Positions 16,077 to 23,882 of a stretch of DNA of 47,037 bases are shown piece by piece. Positions within the stretch are counted from its first letter, which is position 1, and each line of letters opens with the position of its first letter. This stretch comes from CAADGU01 sp964581605. GTDB taxonomy: Bacteria; Chloroflexota; Anaerolineae; Promineifilales; Promineifilaceae. The notes beneath the pieces are model-generated. The model saw only the letters and a program-made list of their open reading frames with translations, had not been told where the DNA came from and ran no database searches. Position numbers and translations under genes: made by a program. The stretch lies in contig CAZOPF010000041.1 in assembly GCA_964581605.1 (NCBI GenBank), positions 1 through 47,037 on the forward strand, written 5' to 3'.

Positions 16077-16191
16077 TTGTCATTCTCCACTTTTGTTTGA
16101 TTTTGTGAATGTGCGGAGTCCGCATCCTCCGATGCGGGCGGGCATCTGAGGATCCCCCACTCCTCTAAGTGATCGTTTGCAAATAAGCTAG

Positions 16192-16262
16192 CGATTGGGT
16201 AATTGGGTAATTAAGTAATTGAGGTGGCTAATTACCAAATCACTCAATTACCTAATTACTGC
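16192..16262. repeat. Inverted tandem repeat, unit GGGTAATT
   Basis: GATTGGGTAATTGGGTAATTAAGTAATTG faces AATTACC, CACTCAATTACC, TAATTACT. Same unit as 1844-1897 and 23830-23882. It lies between nosL and the cytochrome gene. Confidence 0.75.
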
Positions 16263-16269
16263 ACGGTTA

Positions 16270-16812
16270 CTAATGGGACATGGAATGTTCATGCCCGCCC
16301 AACATGCCGGCTTTGGCTAAGGTGAGGAGCTGATCGAGGGTCACGGCCGTGCCGCCCCCTTCCGCGATCAGCCCATCCGCCCCGGCCTCATTGGCTGCCG
16401 CCACCACCCCCGCACCCATCGGCGTAACGATAGTTTCGCTCAATACATAAACGGCCTCATCTCCTCTCACCCACTGCTCTGTCTCATAATCATGTACCCA
16501 AAACAGATGCACATCCTCTTGATGTTCAATGTGATACATCGCCATATCCTCAATGCTCTCAAATAGGCGTACATCCCCCGTTTTGGTGGTGTAGGAAGCA
16601 GCAAATTGGGGTTCGCTGATGATCATGCCGCACTGCACGCACACGTCCTGCCCATAAGCGATTTCCGGCGGTGCGTCCAGGTTGTTGCCGGTGCAAGCTG
16701 TTAGAGTAAGTGAACAGTAAACAGTGAGCAGTAAGCAGTAAGTAGTGAAGCGAATGACCAGGCTCTTTCCCAAACCTTCGCGCCCTTCGCGTTCTTCGCG
16801 GATACTCTTCAT
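16270..16812 (-). CDS. nosL: NosL copper-chaperone lipoprotein
   Basis: NosL binds Cu(I) outside the membrane and delivers it to the CuZ site of NosZ. The lipobox LTAC gives lipidated Cys40, and the copper motif CVQCGM has Cys58, Cys61 and Met63. The rest (FAASYTTKTGDVRLFESIEDM, WVHDY, and the C-terminal His/Met-rich end GGHEHSMSH) fits the family. The N terminus is odd: residues 1-12 come from the TTCGCG repeat, and the hydrophobic signal core (22-38) is encoded by TTACTGC/TCACTGT repeat units. The start overlaps the nosY stop as ATGA. Confidence 0.92.
   Translation of the reverse strand: MKSIREEREGREGLGKSLVIRFTTYCLLLTVYCSLTLTACTGNNLDAPPEIAYGQDVCVQCGMIISEPQFAASYTTKTGDVRLFESIEDMAMYHIEHQEDVHLFWVHDYETEQWVRGDEAVYVLSETIVTPMGAGVVAAANEAGADGLIAEGGGTAVTLDQLLTLAKAGMLGGHEHSMSH
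16699..16749. repeat. Repeat AGTGAGCAGTAAGCAGTAAG encoding the NosL signal core
   Basis: AGT(G/A)A(A/G)CAGT-type units in tandem. On the minus strand they read TTACTGC TTACTGC TCACTGT TTACTGT and encode the hydrophobic core of the NosL signal peptide. The unit is a close relative of GTGAGCAG at 4991-5028. Confidence 0.75.
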
Positions 16813-17636
16813 AAATCACCTCGTTTACTAAAAATGGCAAAGGCCACGCCAAAGGTCAGGATAATCCACAACATTAACAGGCCAACTAGCAGCAGCGGCA
16901 GGTTTTCGCCAAACTTGTAAACGGCGTATTGGCCCACCGGCCCCAATGTATCCAGCGTGGCCCGCAGGCTAAAAATGGCTCCCAGTTTGAACACCTGCAA
17001 TGGGTTCAAAATGAGCGCACTCCACAAGACGGCCGGGCTGGGCCGGGTGCTGATGGCAAAACCAATCAATCCCAAATCGCCTAAAAAGACGAGCGCCAGC
17101 CAAAGGATGAGGGCGGCGCCAGAGGCGGCGGCCGCTTTGCGCGTCAGGCTGCTGATGATAAAACCAAGCCCCAGTGCCGCCAGCGCCAGCAGCAGCGAAA
17201 ACCCGGCCAGTTGCAGATAGATGAAGGTGTTGCCGCCGCCGCCCACACTCAAACCCAAACCGGCCAGGCCAAAACCGAGCGCCAGCGCGGCCAGCACAGC
17301 CAGCGCCGCGCCCAGCGCCTTGCCAAAAAAGAGTTCGCCCCGGCTGATGGGCTGCGCCAACAGGTAGAGCAACGTACCCCGTTCCCGGTCGGCGGCTATC
17401 GCGCCTGCGCCTACGCTGAGGCCGATGAGGGGCACAAAGAGCAGTAAGGCGTTAATCAGGCTGGCGGCCGTACGGCCGAAGCCGCCCAACCCGCTGTACC
17501 CGGCCGAAGCCAGCCCGGCCCGCGATAGCGCCAGGGCCAACCCGGCAAAACCCAGGCCGTACAACCATAACCATTTATTCCGCAGTGCTTCCCGCAGTTC
17601 ACGTTGGGCAATGGCCCAAAGCAGTGTGAGTTCCAT
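16809..17636 (-). CDS. nosY: NosY-type ABC-2 permease
   Basis: A 275-residue membrane protein with six predicted helices, the partner of NosF in the ABC system needed for NosZ copper-site maturation. It begins ELTLLWAIAQRELREALRNKWLW and has GAGAIAADRERGTLLYLLAQPISRGELFFGKALG, the family signature near residues 70-105. ATG 17636 is preferred over the TTG at 17666 as it gives the usual length. It lies 44 bases after the nosDF gene and overlaps nosL by ATGA. Confidence 0.9.
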   Translation of the reverse strand: MELTLLWAIAQRELREALRNKWLWLYGLGFAGLALALSRAGLASAGYSGLGGFGRTAASLINALLLFVPLIGLSVGAGAIAADRERGTLLYLLAQPISRGELFFGKALGAALAVLAALALGFGLAGLGLSVGGGGNTFIYLQLAGFSLLLALAALGLGFIISSLTRKAAAASGAALILWLALVFLGDLGLIGFAISTRPSPAVLWSALILNPLQVFKLGAIFSLRATLDTLGPVGQYAVYKFGENLPLLLVGLLMLWIILTFGVAFAIFSKRGDL

Positions 17637-17680
17637 CGTGTTATCCGTGTGTAGGGCGATTTTCAAAATCGTCTTACAAG

Positions 17681-20074
17681 TTATTGTTCAATCTCAAAAT
17701 CCATTACCTGGATGCCGTTATCGTTGAGCGTCTGGAGCAGGTTCATTTTTTGCCCATTTTGCACGCGGGTGACGATGCTGCCCCGGCCGTTCAAATGGGC
17801 GTTCAGGCCGATTTGTTGCAGGTGTGCCAGGGCAAACGGCCGTACCCCTTCCGCCACCCACACCGCCATCTCCACTTCTGGGGCAAGACGGCCGCGCAGT
17901 TCATTCGCCGCCAGCGTTTCCACCAGCCGCCCCTGTTCCAGCAGCAGCACCTGGCTGGCTAACGCTTCCACCTCTTCCAGCCGATGCGAAGCAAAGACGA
18001 TAGTTTTGCCGGCCTGCCGCAGACCAATGAGCAACTTGAGGTAATCGCGCCGCGCCTGGGCGTCCAGGCTGGCGGTGGGTTCGTCCAGCAGCAATACGGG
18101 TGGCTCATCCAGCCGGGCGATGGCTAAGGCCAATCGCTGCTTCAGGCCACCGGAGAGGGCAGGCACCGGCTTCTGGCTGTGTTCGGCCAGGCCAAGCTGT
18201 TCCAGCAAGAGGGGGATGCGCGCCGGGTCGGCTTTTTTGAGCCGGGCGTAAAAGTGCATGGTGGCCGTTACATCCCAATCGTAAAAGACCGCTTCCTGGG
18301 GCACATAGCCGATGTTGCGCCGGGCATTTTTACCATCACGGTGGGCGTCACGGCCGTTCACCGCAATCTGCCCCTCAAAGGTAATCAGCCCTAAAATGGC
18401 TTTGAGCAGGGTGGTCTTGCCGGCCCCGTTGGCCCCCCACAGGGCGATGGCTTCACCTGTTTGGGCAGTGAAGGAGATGTCTTGTAAGGCGTGAACTTTG
18501 CCGTATCGTTTGCTGACGTGGGCCACTTGCAGCGGCGTTTCTGTTAAGGGTGCGGAAGGATTGTGCATAACATTCACCTGAGAGGGTGGGGTTGTCGGTT
18601 TTTCAGGGTGGCGGGGCAGCGCAAAATAAGCCAGGCCGCCACAAAAAGCGCCCAGCAGGATGAGGGCCACGGCCGTGCCCGCCAACGGCCAGACAGACGG
18701 CAGGGGCGGTGCGGCAAAAGCGGGAATCTCACCCGGCTGCACCAGGGGCGTGGGGTCGCTCAATTTGGGCTGTGGCCGGATGATGGGAAAGGATTGCCCG
18801 GCAAATTCGATGGCTTGCGCTGCCGGGCTGTAGGCCAGCAGCCGCAGCCGGGGTTCCTGATCGGTCAGGTTTTCAAAGAAGCGTTCAGAGGTGTAAGCGG
18901 TATCACCCAGCCCATCGCCGTCGGCGTCAAAGCCGGTGTAATCGCTCCAAAAATTGCCCTGCCAGTGATTCACGCCAGGTGTGCCGCCGCCTTGCAGGGT
19001 CATCTGCGAGACGTTTTCCCAGAAGGTGTTGCCGGTAAAATCGTTGCCTTTGGCGGCCGGTTGCAGCGTCACGCCTACGTCGTTAAAGGCGATGATGTTG
19101 TTTTCAAAACGGGCATAGCTCTGTGCATCGAACGGTGTGCCATCCAGAAAAATACCGCCACCGTTGTCTACGAGTACATTGTTCTGCACCAGCACATTGC
19201 TGGCGTCTTTGAAACCGAGGGCATAGCCGCTGGGGCCGCGCTGCCCGGTGATCAGGTTATCGCTGATGATCACGTCGTCCGAATACATGGCGTATGCGCC
19301 CACCGAGTTATCCCGCAGTTCGTTGCCGATAATGTGGATATTGTCCGTGTACATGAGGTGGATACCGTAACGGCCGTTGCGAATCACATTGTCCCGAATG
19401 ACCACCTCCGGCGAATACCAGACCACCACATCGCGGGTTTCATGGATGATGTTTTGTTCCACGATCACGCCGGAGCTGTACCAGAGGCGGATGCCGTCCC
19501 CTTTACGGCCGATGTCATATTCTTCTTTGCCGGTGATGTCGTTGCCCCGCACCACCGTATCCGTGCCCTCGGCGACGTAGATGCCAAACAAGACATCTTC
19601 CAGCCGGTTGTTGGTAATCAGGGCGCGGGGAGCGGCGACAGTAATACCGGCATGGTTACGGTCGGGTTCACTGCCGCTGCCCCGTACCAGGAAACCGTCA
19701 AACTGCACATCCGGTGCGGTAATCATCACCACTGCCCCTTCGCCCTGCCCGTCAATCACCGGCCACGCTACGCCACGCAGGTTGACGGTTTTGTCCACCA
19801 CCAGCGCGGGATAGACGCCACCGTGTACTTCGATAGCGTCGCCGGGTTGGGCATCCGCCAGGGCAGCGGTGATGGTGGTGTAAGGGCCATCGGGGGAGAC
19901 GATGAGTGGGGTGGATTGGGCGATGGCCGTTTGGGCCGCAACGGCCGTACTACCCGCCAGCCACCAGATGCTGGCCATGACCATGCCAATTGCCAATTGC
20001 CAACTGACAATTGACAATTGACAATTGATACCCCATTGTAATTTCATTCGTTGACCAGGCCGGGAAGTATTCAT
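17681..20074 (-). CDS. nosDF: NosD-NosF fusion protein
   Basis: A 797-residue single frame joining two normally separate proteins. Residues 1-48 hold an N-terminal hydrophobic signal, about 55-440 form a periplasmic right-handed beta-helix of NosD/PF05048 type (repeated N-x-I/V turns such as VVRGNDI, VIRDNVI, IIGNELR), and 463-485 is a transmembrane helix. After a linker, 512-797 is the NosF ATPase: Walker A GANGAGKT (547-554), signature LSGGL (640-644), Walker B VLLLDE (660-665). The helix would place NosD outside and the ATPase inside beside NosY. Met503 could serve as an internal start for free NosF. Residues 16-31 are encoded by an AATTGTC repeat. The start overlaps the upstream gene by ATGA. 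Confidence 0.9.
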   Translation of the reverse strand: MNTSRPGQRMKLQWGINCQLSIVSWQLAIGMVMASIWWLAGSTAVAAQTAIAQSTPLIVSPDGPYTTITAALADAQPGDAIEVHGGVYPALVVDKTVNLRGVAWPVIDGQGEGAVVMITAPDVQFDGFLVRGSGSEPDRNHAGITVAAPRALITNNRLEDVLFGIYVAEGTDTVVRGNDITGKEEYDIGRKGDGIRLWYSSGVIVEQNIIHETRDVVVWYSPEVVIRDNVIRNGRYGIHLMYTDNIHIIGNELRDNSVGAYAMYSDDVIISDNLITGQRGPSGYALGFKDASNVLVQNNVLVDNGGGIFLDGTPFDAQSYARFENNIIAFNDVGVTLQPAAKGNDFTGNTFWENVSQMTLQGGGTPGVNHWQGNFWSDYTGFDADGDGLGDTAYTSERFFENLTDQEPRLRLLAYSPAAQAIEFAGQSFPIIRPQPKLSDPTPLVQPGEIPAFAAPPLPSVWPLAGTAVALILLGAFCGGLAYFALPRHPEKPTTPPSQVNVMHNPSAPLTETPLQVAHVSKRYGKVHALQDISFTAQTGEAIALWGANGAGKTTLLKAILGLITFEGQIAVNGRDAHRDGKNARRNIGYVPQEAVFYDWDVTATMHFYARLKKADPARIPLLLEQLGLAEHSQKPVPALSGGLKQRLALAIARLDEPPVLLLDEPTASLDAQARRDYLKLLIGLRQAGKTIVFASHRLEEVEALASQVLLLEQGRLVETLAANELRGRLAPEVEMAVWVAEGVRPFALAHLQQIGLNAHLNGRGSIVTRVQNGQKMNLLQTLNDNGIQVMDFEIEQ
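19982..20029. repeat. Repeat CAATTGC/CAATTGA encoding NosDF N terminus
   Basis: CAATTGCCAATTGCCAACTGACAATTGACAATTGACAATTG on the plus strand; translated on the minus strand to residues 16-31 of NosDF. The same unit lies between nosZ and its regulator at 23059-23105. Confidence 0.75.
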
Positions 20075-20742
20075 GATGAGGGGGTGGGCACGGCCGTTTT
20101 CATCCGTTTTCGCGCATCTTGCACCGGCTTATAAGCCCGCCGGTGAAACCAGAGACCAAGTAATACGACGGCGACGGCCGTGAGCGCCAGGTAAAAACCA
20201 ATTTCAAACTGCCCCACCGTAGCAAACTGCGCCACCACCCCCCGCCCCACAATCGGCGGCGTAAACGGCTCTATCGCCCCACCGAGAGCAGAGTTCGGGT
20301 CAATGCTGTGGCCGTATTGATACAAAATCCACCACAAATCAGCCACAAACACCAGCGGAAACAGGATAGCAGGCAGGGCAAGCACGGCCGCCCAGCGATT
20401 ATGCACAAACACCCCCGCCAGTAGCAGCAGCCCCAGCGTCACAATGGAAATCACCGAAATCGAGCGTTCGAGACGGCCGCCTTCATCCAGCACCGGCATC
20501 CCCAGGTAATGGTTCAGCGCATCCACCTCCCGCATATCCCCCTCCAGCCGGTTCACATACACATCCACATGCAGCCCATTCGGGTACTGTGGCGCTTCCA
20601 TCGTCATGCTCCAATAAGGCAGGAACATGGAAACCACCAGCAACAGCGCCCCCATCATCAGCAATGCGCTGGGCAACAGATAATCTTCCAATCGTCGGGT
20701 ACTACCATCCGGCAGCACCACCTTCACGTCTGACTCAAACAT
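20071..20742 (-). CDS. Nos-cluster membrane protein
   Basis: A 223-residue inner-membrane protein with four predicted helices (about 25-45, 96-112, 117-140 and 178-200) and an outward loop of about 50 residues containing LNHYLGM. Proteins with this loop motif recur beside clade II nosZ genes; the protein may correspond to NosB of such clusters, but I am not sure. It lies between nosZ and nosDF and overlaps the latter by ATGA, so it is part of the operon. A role in copper handling or electron supply to NosZ is inference. Confidence 0.75.
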   Translation of the reverse strand: MFESDVKVVLPDGSTRRLEDYLLPSALLMMGALLLVVSMFLPYWSMTMEAPQYPNGLHVDVYVNRLEGDMREVDALNHYLGMPVLDEGGRLERSISVISIVTLGLLLLAGVFVHNRWAAVLALPAILFPLVFVADLWWILYQYGHSIDPNSALGGAIEPFTPPIVGRGVVAQFATVGQFEIGFYLALTAVAVVLLGLWFHRRAYKPVQDARKRMKTAVPTPSS

Positions 20743-20756
20743 GACACACCAAAGGG

Positions 20757-20832
20757 GAAATTAGGAATTATGAATTAGGAATTAGGAAGGGGTGCTGCGT
20801 TCATAATTCATAATTCCTAATTCATAATTACT
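20757..20832. repeat. Inverted tandem repeat, unit AATTAGG / ATTATGAA
   Basis: GGAAATTAGGAATTATGAATTAGGAATTAGGAAGG faces TTCATAATTCATAATTCCTAATTCATAATTAC. The right arm overlaps the nosZ stop codon (20828). It fills the nosZ gap and may act as a partial terminator or mRNA stabiliser. Confidence 0.75.
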
Positions 20833-22861
20833 CGTTCGGTTCTACCAGGAAGTAGCCGAGCATTTCCAGATGCAACGCCGAGCAGAACTCGGTGCAATAG
20901 TAGGTAAACGTACCGGATTGGGTGGCGTCAAACTCAACCGTTTGTGTCTCACCCGGTTCCAGGCTCAGGTTAATGTTGTAGCCAGAGAGAGCAAAACCAT
21001 GCGTGGCGTCGCGGGTCGTTTCCAGATTGGTGAAGTGCCAGATAACATGGTCGCCTTCTTTAATTTCCACTCGTTCCGGGGTGAAGTGAGAGCGAACAAC
21101 AGCCATCCAGATTTCCACCGTGTCTCCATTGCGCTCTACCCGCGCCTGCTCCGGGGAGGTAATGGCAGTGGGATCCACGCTCATCGTCTCCGGGTTCCAG
21201 CCAATTTCCGGGTACACTTCAAAGGGTTCCAGCTTGTCCGCACTGATGATTTGGGCGTAGTGCGGCTCGGCCATGCCAATGGGCATGTCATAGAGCAGTT
21301 TCATCTGGTCGCCAGTGCGGGAAGTGTCTACCAATTGGAAGTTTTGTGGCAGTAGCGGCCCCACGTTGGCGAAGCGGTCAATGCTCCACTTGTTCAGGGC
21401 AACCACGTAATTGCCGTCCGGGCTGGCCGTGTCCCCTTCGGCGGCGGCAATGTGACCGATGTTGTAATGGACGGGTAACTTTTGCACCAACGTCCAGCCC
21501 TCTTCCGGGTTTAACTCATCATACGGGCCGCCCAACGTCCACCGGGCAACGGCCGAATCCAGAAACAACGAGGTATACGCATAACCCTTATCATCATAGA
21601 CAGTGTGCAACGGGCCAAGCCCCAGCTCCACCTGCGCTTCCATGCTGGCGTCCAGCGGAATGACGGGCACGCCATACACGTCAGTATCCAGGCCACCGGC
21701 TTCAATGGCTTTCATAATTTTGTCGAAGGAGTAAATGGTGACATGCGGGTCGAGCTTGCCGCCAACGACCACATATTCACCGCCAGGGGTCACGTCTGCA
21801 CCGTGGGGGCTTTTGGGTTCGGGGGTAAAGTAGAGCAACCCTTCATCAATCGCTGTTTGCATACTGATCAAAGCGATGCCGTTTACCATTTCGTAGCCAC
21901 CGGCATTAAACACTTCTTCGGCCTTTTTCCAGTTGATGATGTGCAGATAGTCAGTGTCGTTTTGGGTGGTGCCGGCTTCAAACGGGGGGTTGCCCAACTC
22001 CACGCCGCCGGTTGCCAGTTCCGTGTTGAAGGAGTTGCAGAAAATCCAGCCATCGCTCGGCCCTTTACCAGCGTCGCACAGGTCTTGCCAGTAGGGGGGC
22101 AGTTCAATTTGGAAGGATTTGCTTTCGTCTACGCGGCCGGCCGCGGCATCAAATTTCCAGAAAGTGATGATGCCGCGATATTGCTCTTCATAGTCATCCA
22201 ATGAGGCATATTCCCAACCGATGGGGGCGGCATATTGTGGCCCTTCAATCACGTATTCGGTGTTGGGCGTCACAAATGCACCGCCATGATCGTTGATGGC
22301 GTTGGGGTTTTTGATGAGTTGTTTGGTTTCAAAATCGCGCAGGTCAATGACGGCTAAACGAGCGTTCGCTTTGTCGTTGATGAAGAGGAAATCGCCGTTG
22401 TATTCGCCGTTGGTTTCCGAGAGGGAGGGGTGATGGGTGTCGCCCCAGAAAAGAGGATTCTCTTCATCCACAAAGCCGCCAGCCAGCACTTCGTTGCTGG
22501 AGCCGCCGTAGCCGTAACCCTGCCAGGGTTCGGGGGTGAAGACGCCGATGACCTTGAGGATGCGCATGGAGGGCACACCGATGACCAGCACTTGCCCGCC
22601 TTGCCCGCCGGAAGAGAACATGATGTAGGGGTCTAGCTGGCCGGTGGGCATATAGGTTTTGAGGGCGGCATAAACGTCGTCGGGCGTAAGCCCGCGTTCC
22701 TGGGCCAGGGCGGCAGCATCGGATGATAACCCGGTGTCTTGGGCTTCGGTGGCTCCGCCTTCTTCGGAGCGGTCGCAGCTTGCCAGCAGTCCGATGACCA
22801 GGATGACCACCAGCAAACCAAACAGTCCTAGCTTGTGTTGATAAAACCATTCTTTTGTCAT
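20828..22861 (-). CDS. nosZ: Nitrous oxide reductase, clade II, lipoprotein form
   Basis: NosZ reduces N2O to N2 outside the cytoplasmic membrane. All seven CuZ histidines are present (143, 144, 192, 353, 419, 470, 534: DTHHPS, NDHGGAF, SPHGADV, GPLHTVYDD, NIGHIAA, EPHYAQ). The CuA site is His621 with Cys656, Cys660, His664 and Met667 in CTEFCSALHLEM; Glu replaces the Trp seen in clade I. There is no twin-arginine signal; the N terminus is a Sec-type segment ending in LLASC (Cys29), so it should be lipid-anchored. AGGAG lies 8 bases before the ATG. It is the first gene of the nos operon. Confidence 0.97.
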   Translation of the reverse strand: MTKEWFYQHKLGLFGLLVVILVIGLLASCDRSEEGGATEAQDTGLSSDAAALAQERGLTPDDVYAALKTYMPTGQLDPYIMFSSGGQGGQVLVIGVPSMRILKVIGVFTPEPWQGYGYGGSSNEVLAGGFVDEENPLFWGDTHHPSLSETNGEYNGDFLFINDKANARLAVIDLRDFETKQLIKNPNAINDHGGAFVTPNTEYVIEGPQYAAPIGWEYASLDDYEEQYRGIITFWKFDAAAGRVDESKSFQIELPPYWQDLCDAGKGPSDGWIFCNSFNTELATGGVELGNPPFEAGTTQNDTDYLHIINWKKAEEVFNAGGYEMVNGIALISMQTAIDEGLLYFTPEPKSPHGADVTPGGEYVVVGGKLDPHVTIYSFDKIMKAIEAGGLDTDVYGVPVIPLDASMEAQVELGLGPLHTVYDDKGYAYTSLFLDSAVARWTLGGPYDELNPEEGWTLVQKLPVHYNIGHIAAAEGDTASPDGNYVVALNKWSIDRFANVGPLLPQNFQLVDTSRTGDQMKLLYDMPIGMAEPHYAQIISADKLEPFEVYPEIGWNPETMSVDPTAITSPEQARVERNGDTVEIWMAVVRSHFTPERVEIKEGDHVIWHFTNLETTRDATHGFALSGYNINLSLEPGETQTVEFDATQSGTFTYYCTEFCSALHLEMLGYFLVEPNE

Positions 22862-22883
22862 TGTTCTTCTCCTGTCGTGGGGA

Positions 22884-22915
22884 AATCGGTAAACGGTAAT
22901 CGGTAATCGGTTTGC
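22884..22915. repeat. Tandem repeat CGGTAAT upstream of nosZ
   Basis: AATCGGTAAACGGTAATCGGTAATCGG, same unit as at the queF stop, in the nosZ 5' leader about 25 bases before the start codon. Confidence 0.65.
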
Positions 22916-23007
22916 CGCACGGCCGTTGCCAAATTCCTCTGAATTGTGTGATTAGTAAGGGGGGATGGTGATTGGAAGTTACAAACAATCGATCCCTATT
23001 TTGCAGA

Positions 23008-23050
23008 ACATTACAGGAGAAAATGGGGGGCGTCTTTGCAAAAGTGCAAA
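23008..23050 (-). promoter_or_regulatory. Candidate Crp/Fnr operator and nosZ promoter
   Basis: The perfect dyad TTTGCA-N4-TGCAAA lies at 23035-23050. Downstream on the minus strand, TAATGT (23013-23008) can serve as -10 box; a start at 23001 puts the dyad centre exactly at -41.5, the class II activator position. The gene next door encodes a Crp/Fnr protein. The 5' leader of nosZ would be about 140 bases. Confidence 0.5.
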
Positions 23051-23058
23051 TTATCACA

Positions 23059-23105
23059 AACTGACAATTGACAATTGATAATTACCAATTGTCAATTGTC
23101 AACGA
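23059..23105. repeat. Inverted tandem repeat, unit CAATTGA
   Basis: TGACAATTGACAATTGATAATTACCAATTGTCAATTGTCAAC between the regulator stop (23099) and the nosZ operator. The right arm contains the last codons of the regulator gene. Same unit as at 19982-20029. Confidence 0.75.
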
Positions 23106-23815
23106 CGGATCACCGGCTCCAGGTCTTCGGCAATGACGACCAGGTCGTGAGGTTTGCAAAGGGTGACGCGCTTGCGGCTGGATTTGACGATGCCGTCTTG
23201 TTCCCATTTGCTGAGGATGCGGCTGACATTGTAGAGGTTGGTGCCCGTCATTTCGGCCAGGTCTTGGCGGGTGAGGGGCATATTGATACGCACACCTTCG
23301 GGCGATTTCTGGCCAAACTGGCGTACCAGGTGCAGGATGGTGCGGGCGATGCGCTGCTCCACGCGCTGCGTGATGAGTTGGTGATACCGCTCTTGCAGAC
23401 TGGCAAAATGGTGGGCGATGAGTTCCATGCCGTTGATCGCCAGTTGGGGGTAACGCTGCATCAGTTGGCGAGTGGTGAGATTGTCCCAGGCCAGGGCGTG
23501 GCACTCTTCCACCGCTTCGGCGGCGATGGGATAATCCATATTGCTGAGGACGACGATGATACCCAGGCCATCACCGGGGCCGATGTAGTTGACGATGACC
23601 TGATGGCCTTCGGGGTTGATCTGGGTGAGTTTGGCCCGACCTGCCACGAGGATATAGAAGGTGGTGGCTGGTTCGCCCTGGTGGAAGAAAAATTCACCCT
23701 GGCGGATGTGACACGGCCGTGCCTGTTCCACTACCACCTGACATTCATCGGGCGATAGTCCCTTGAGAAAAGAGCAGCGGCTCACAATGGAAAGTGTGGG
23801 TTCGAGCGGGTTCAT
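23099..23815 (-). CDS. Crp/Fnr-family transcription regulator
   Basis: A 238-residue regulator with an N-terminal cyclic-nucleotide-binding fold (about 15-135, IRQGEFFFHQGEPATTFYILVAGRAKL) and a C-terminal winged helix (about 150-225, PLTRQDLAEMTGTNLYNVSRILSKWEQDGIV). The recognition helix has Tyr where FNR and CRP have the base-contacting Glu, so its target should differ from TTGAT, which fits the TTTGCA dyad upstream of nosZ. Three Cys are present (about 14, 25, 35) but not in the FNR cluster spacing. ATG 23815 is used because upstream codons are repeat. Likely NO- or redox-responsive; that is inference from the neighbourhood. Confidence 0.88.
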   Translation of the reverse strand: MNPLEPTLSIVSRCSFLKGLSPDECQVVVEQARPCHIRQGEFFFHQGEPATTFYILVAGRAKLTQINPEGHQVIVNYIGPGDGLGIIVVLSNMDYPIAAEAVEECHALAWDNLTTRQLMQRYPQLAINGMELIAHHFASLQERYHQLITQRVEQRIARTILHLVRQFGQKSPEGVRINMPLTRQDLAEMTGTNLYNVSRILSKWEQDGIVKSSRKRVTLCKPHDLVVIAEDLEPVIRR

Positions 23816-23829
23816 GTGGAGTAAATGTA

Positions 23830-23882
23830 ATGGGGTAATTGAGTAATTGGGTAATTTGCCGCCAGTTACCCAATTATCCATC
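23830..23882. repeat. Inverted tandem repeat, unit GGGTAATT
   Basis: GGGGTAATTGAGTAATTGGGTAATTTG faces GTTACCCAATTATCC. The right arm touches the DUF72 stop codon (23881). Same unit as 1844-1897 and 16192-16262. Confidence 0.75.

Noticed and set aside
18563..20014. 483-codon plus-strand frame opposite nosDF
   Set aside because: It is antisense to strong NosD and NosF motifs and its product is low-complexity His/Val/Gly; a shadow of a GC-biased gene.
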